From Clostridia bacterium (GTDB taxonomy: Bacteria > Bacillota > Clostridia > TANB77 > CAG-508), in NCBI GenBank assembly GCA_017536685.1, contig JAFXGW010000021.1:40601-104600 (forward strand): a stretch of 64,000 nt of DNA. The letters run 5' to 3'. The position numbers and the translations under genes are program-made. The notes beneath the pieces are model-generated. The model had not been told where the DNA came from. It did not search any database and saw only the letters and a list, made by a program, of their open reading frames with translations. This document shows positions 63,599 through 64,000 of the stretch, in pieces. The number at the start of each line of letters is the position of its first letter. The stretch's first letter is position 1.

Positions 63599-63674
63599 TG
63601 GCTCCTCTTGTTGGACTCGAACCAACGACCTATCGGTTAACAGCCGAGCGCTCTACCAACTGAGCTAAAGAGGA
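63599..63674 (-). tRNA. tRNA-Asn (anticodon GTT)
   Basis: A full cloverleaf on the minus strand: acceptor TCCTCTT/AAGAGGA, D-arm TAGCTCAGTTGGTAGAGC, anticodon loop CTGTTAAC with GTT, T-arm GGTTCGAGTCC, discriminator G and an encoded CCA. It is the last gene of the rRNA operon, 9 nt after 5S. Confidence 0.97.
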
Positions 63675-63683
63675 ATATAAAAA

Positions 63684-63798
63684 CTGGCGACTTCCTATTT
63701 TCCCAACAAGGTAACTCGTAAGTATCTTCGGCACTAAGGAGCTTGACTTCTGTGTTCGGCATGGGAACAGGTATTTCCTCCTCGTTATTATCACCAGA
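63684..63798 (-). rRNA. rrf: 5S ribosomal RNA
   Basis: The minus strand contains the conserved 5S core TACCTGTTCCCATGCCGAAC followed by ACAGAAGTCAAGCTC and GCCGAAGATACTTACGAG. About 115 nt, with a complementary TCTGGTGA/TCGCCAGT end pair. Open reading frames across it are artefacts. Confidence 0.95.
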
Positions 63799-63879
63799 AA
63801 TTTGTCGTATACTATTTTTACATAGCACACTCAAAAATACATAGATAAATGTTACTTTACTTTCTTAGGCAAAACTTTT

Positions 63880-64000
63880 GTGGTTAAGCCCTCGATCTAT
63901 TAGTAATGGTCAGCTACATGTATCACTACACTTCTACCTCCATCCTATCAACCAGGTCGTCTTCCTGGAATCTTACTATCTTACGATATGGGATATCTTA
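63880..64000 (-). rRNA. rrl: 23S ribosomal RNA, 3' end (cut by window)
   Basis: The minus strand ends with the 23S 3' terminus ATAGATCGAGGGCTTAACCA preceded by conserved helix sequence (GGTTGATAGG, ATGTAGCTGACC). Only the last 120 nt or so are inside the window; the gene continues beyond it. Confidence 0.93.

Noticed and set aside
63630..63834. Open reading frames of 65-66 codons on the minus strand
   Set aside because: They lie across 5S rRNA and tRNA-Asn and have no coding signals.

Overview
The window is AT-rich chromosomal DNA from a spore-forming Firmicute, most likely an uncultured gut-type member of the Clostridia. The evidence is SpoVB, YunB, SpoIIID, a SipL-like SPOCS/LysM protein, Veg, strong AGGAGG-type ribosome binding sites, and Bacillota-type promoters (TTGAxA, 17 bp, TATAAT). 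No species can be named from the sequence alone. Almost everything is on the minus strand. The exceptions are two foreign-looking genes near 6.5-8.2 kb and spoVB.

Layout. (1) 1-1.2 kb: a two-gene cassette of balanced, non-AT-biased codon use (NMN adenylyltransferase-like enzyme plus a small protein) with its own promoter and terminator. (2) 1.3-6.3 kb: housekeeping and accessory genes: a secreted-type metallo-beta-lactamase-fold hydrolase; the manganese exporter mntP under a yybP-ykoY Mn2+ riboswitch; and a tyrA, trypsin-like protease, radical SAM/SPASM operon. (3) 6.4-8.3 kb: two more balanced-composition genes on the plus strand, each with a textbook promoter and terminator (a one-helix membrane protein and a membrane-anchored HExxH metallopeptidase). 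(4) 8.5-29.3 kb: a dense defence/conflict island. It holds a frameshifted hicA with intact hicB, a KAP P-loop NTPase operon, a NACHT NTPase with an unknown partner, a PanA (DUF4065) antitoxin with toxin, a GHKL ATPase/STAS-like/PIN operon, dinD, an acyltransferase, a 1512-residue nuclease-STAND (Avs-like) protein, small unknown genes, and decayed AAA_14 and GNAT gene relics.

(5) 29.3-42.8 kb: an exopolysaccharide/capsule operon of 11 genes read leftward from one promoter at about 42.8 kb. It starts with an unusual protein carrying two phosphoglycosyl-transferase domains in tandem. Four glycosyltransferases, a WbsX/GH99-like protein, a Wzy-like polymerase, a hexapeptide acetyltransferase, a Wzx-like flippase, a pyruvyltransferase and an FrhB-like Fe-S protein follow. 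(6) 43-52 kb: a DUF4160/DUF2442 pair, an unknown protein with the C-terminal tail TKEDDGAR, a sporulation cluster (spoVB, split yunB, SipL-like, veg, spoIIID), a RusA-like resolvase and an LD-carboxypeptidase. (7) 51.3-54.1 kb: a znuA-znuC-znuB zinc uptake set. (8) 54.4-60 kb: an alpha/beta hydrolase, a pilin-like protein, and the classical rpmG-secE-nusG-rplK-rplA-rplJ-rplL cluster with an L10 leader. (9) 60-63.4 kb: a flavin reductase, a 543-residue unknown protein whose C-terminus TKKDEGAR echoes the one at 43.7 kb, short tandem repeats and a small membrane protein. (10) 63.6-64 kb: the 3' end of an rRNA operon (23S partial, 5S, tRNA-Asn, terminator).

Most worth following are the shared C-terminal tail on two otherwise unrelated proteins, the GHKL-STAS-PIN operon, the tandem phosphoglycosyl transferase, the STAND/NACHT/KAP cluster, and the compositionally foreign single-promoter cassettes.
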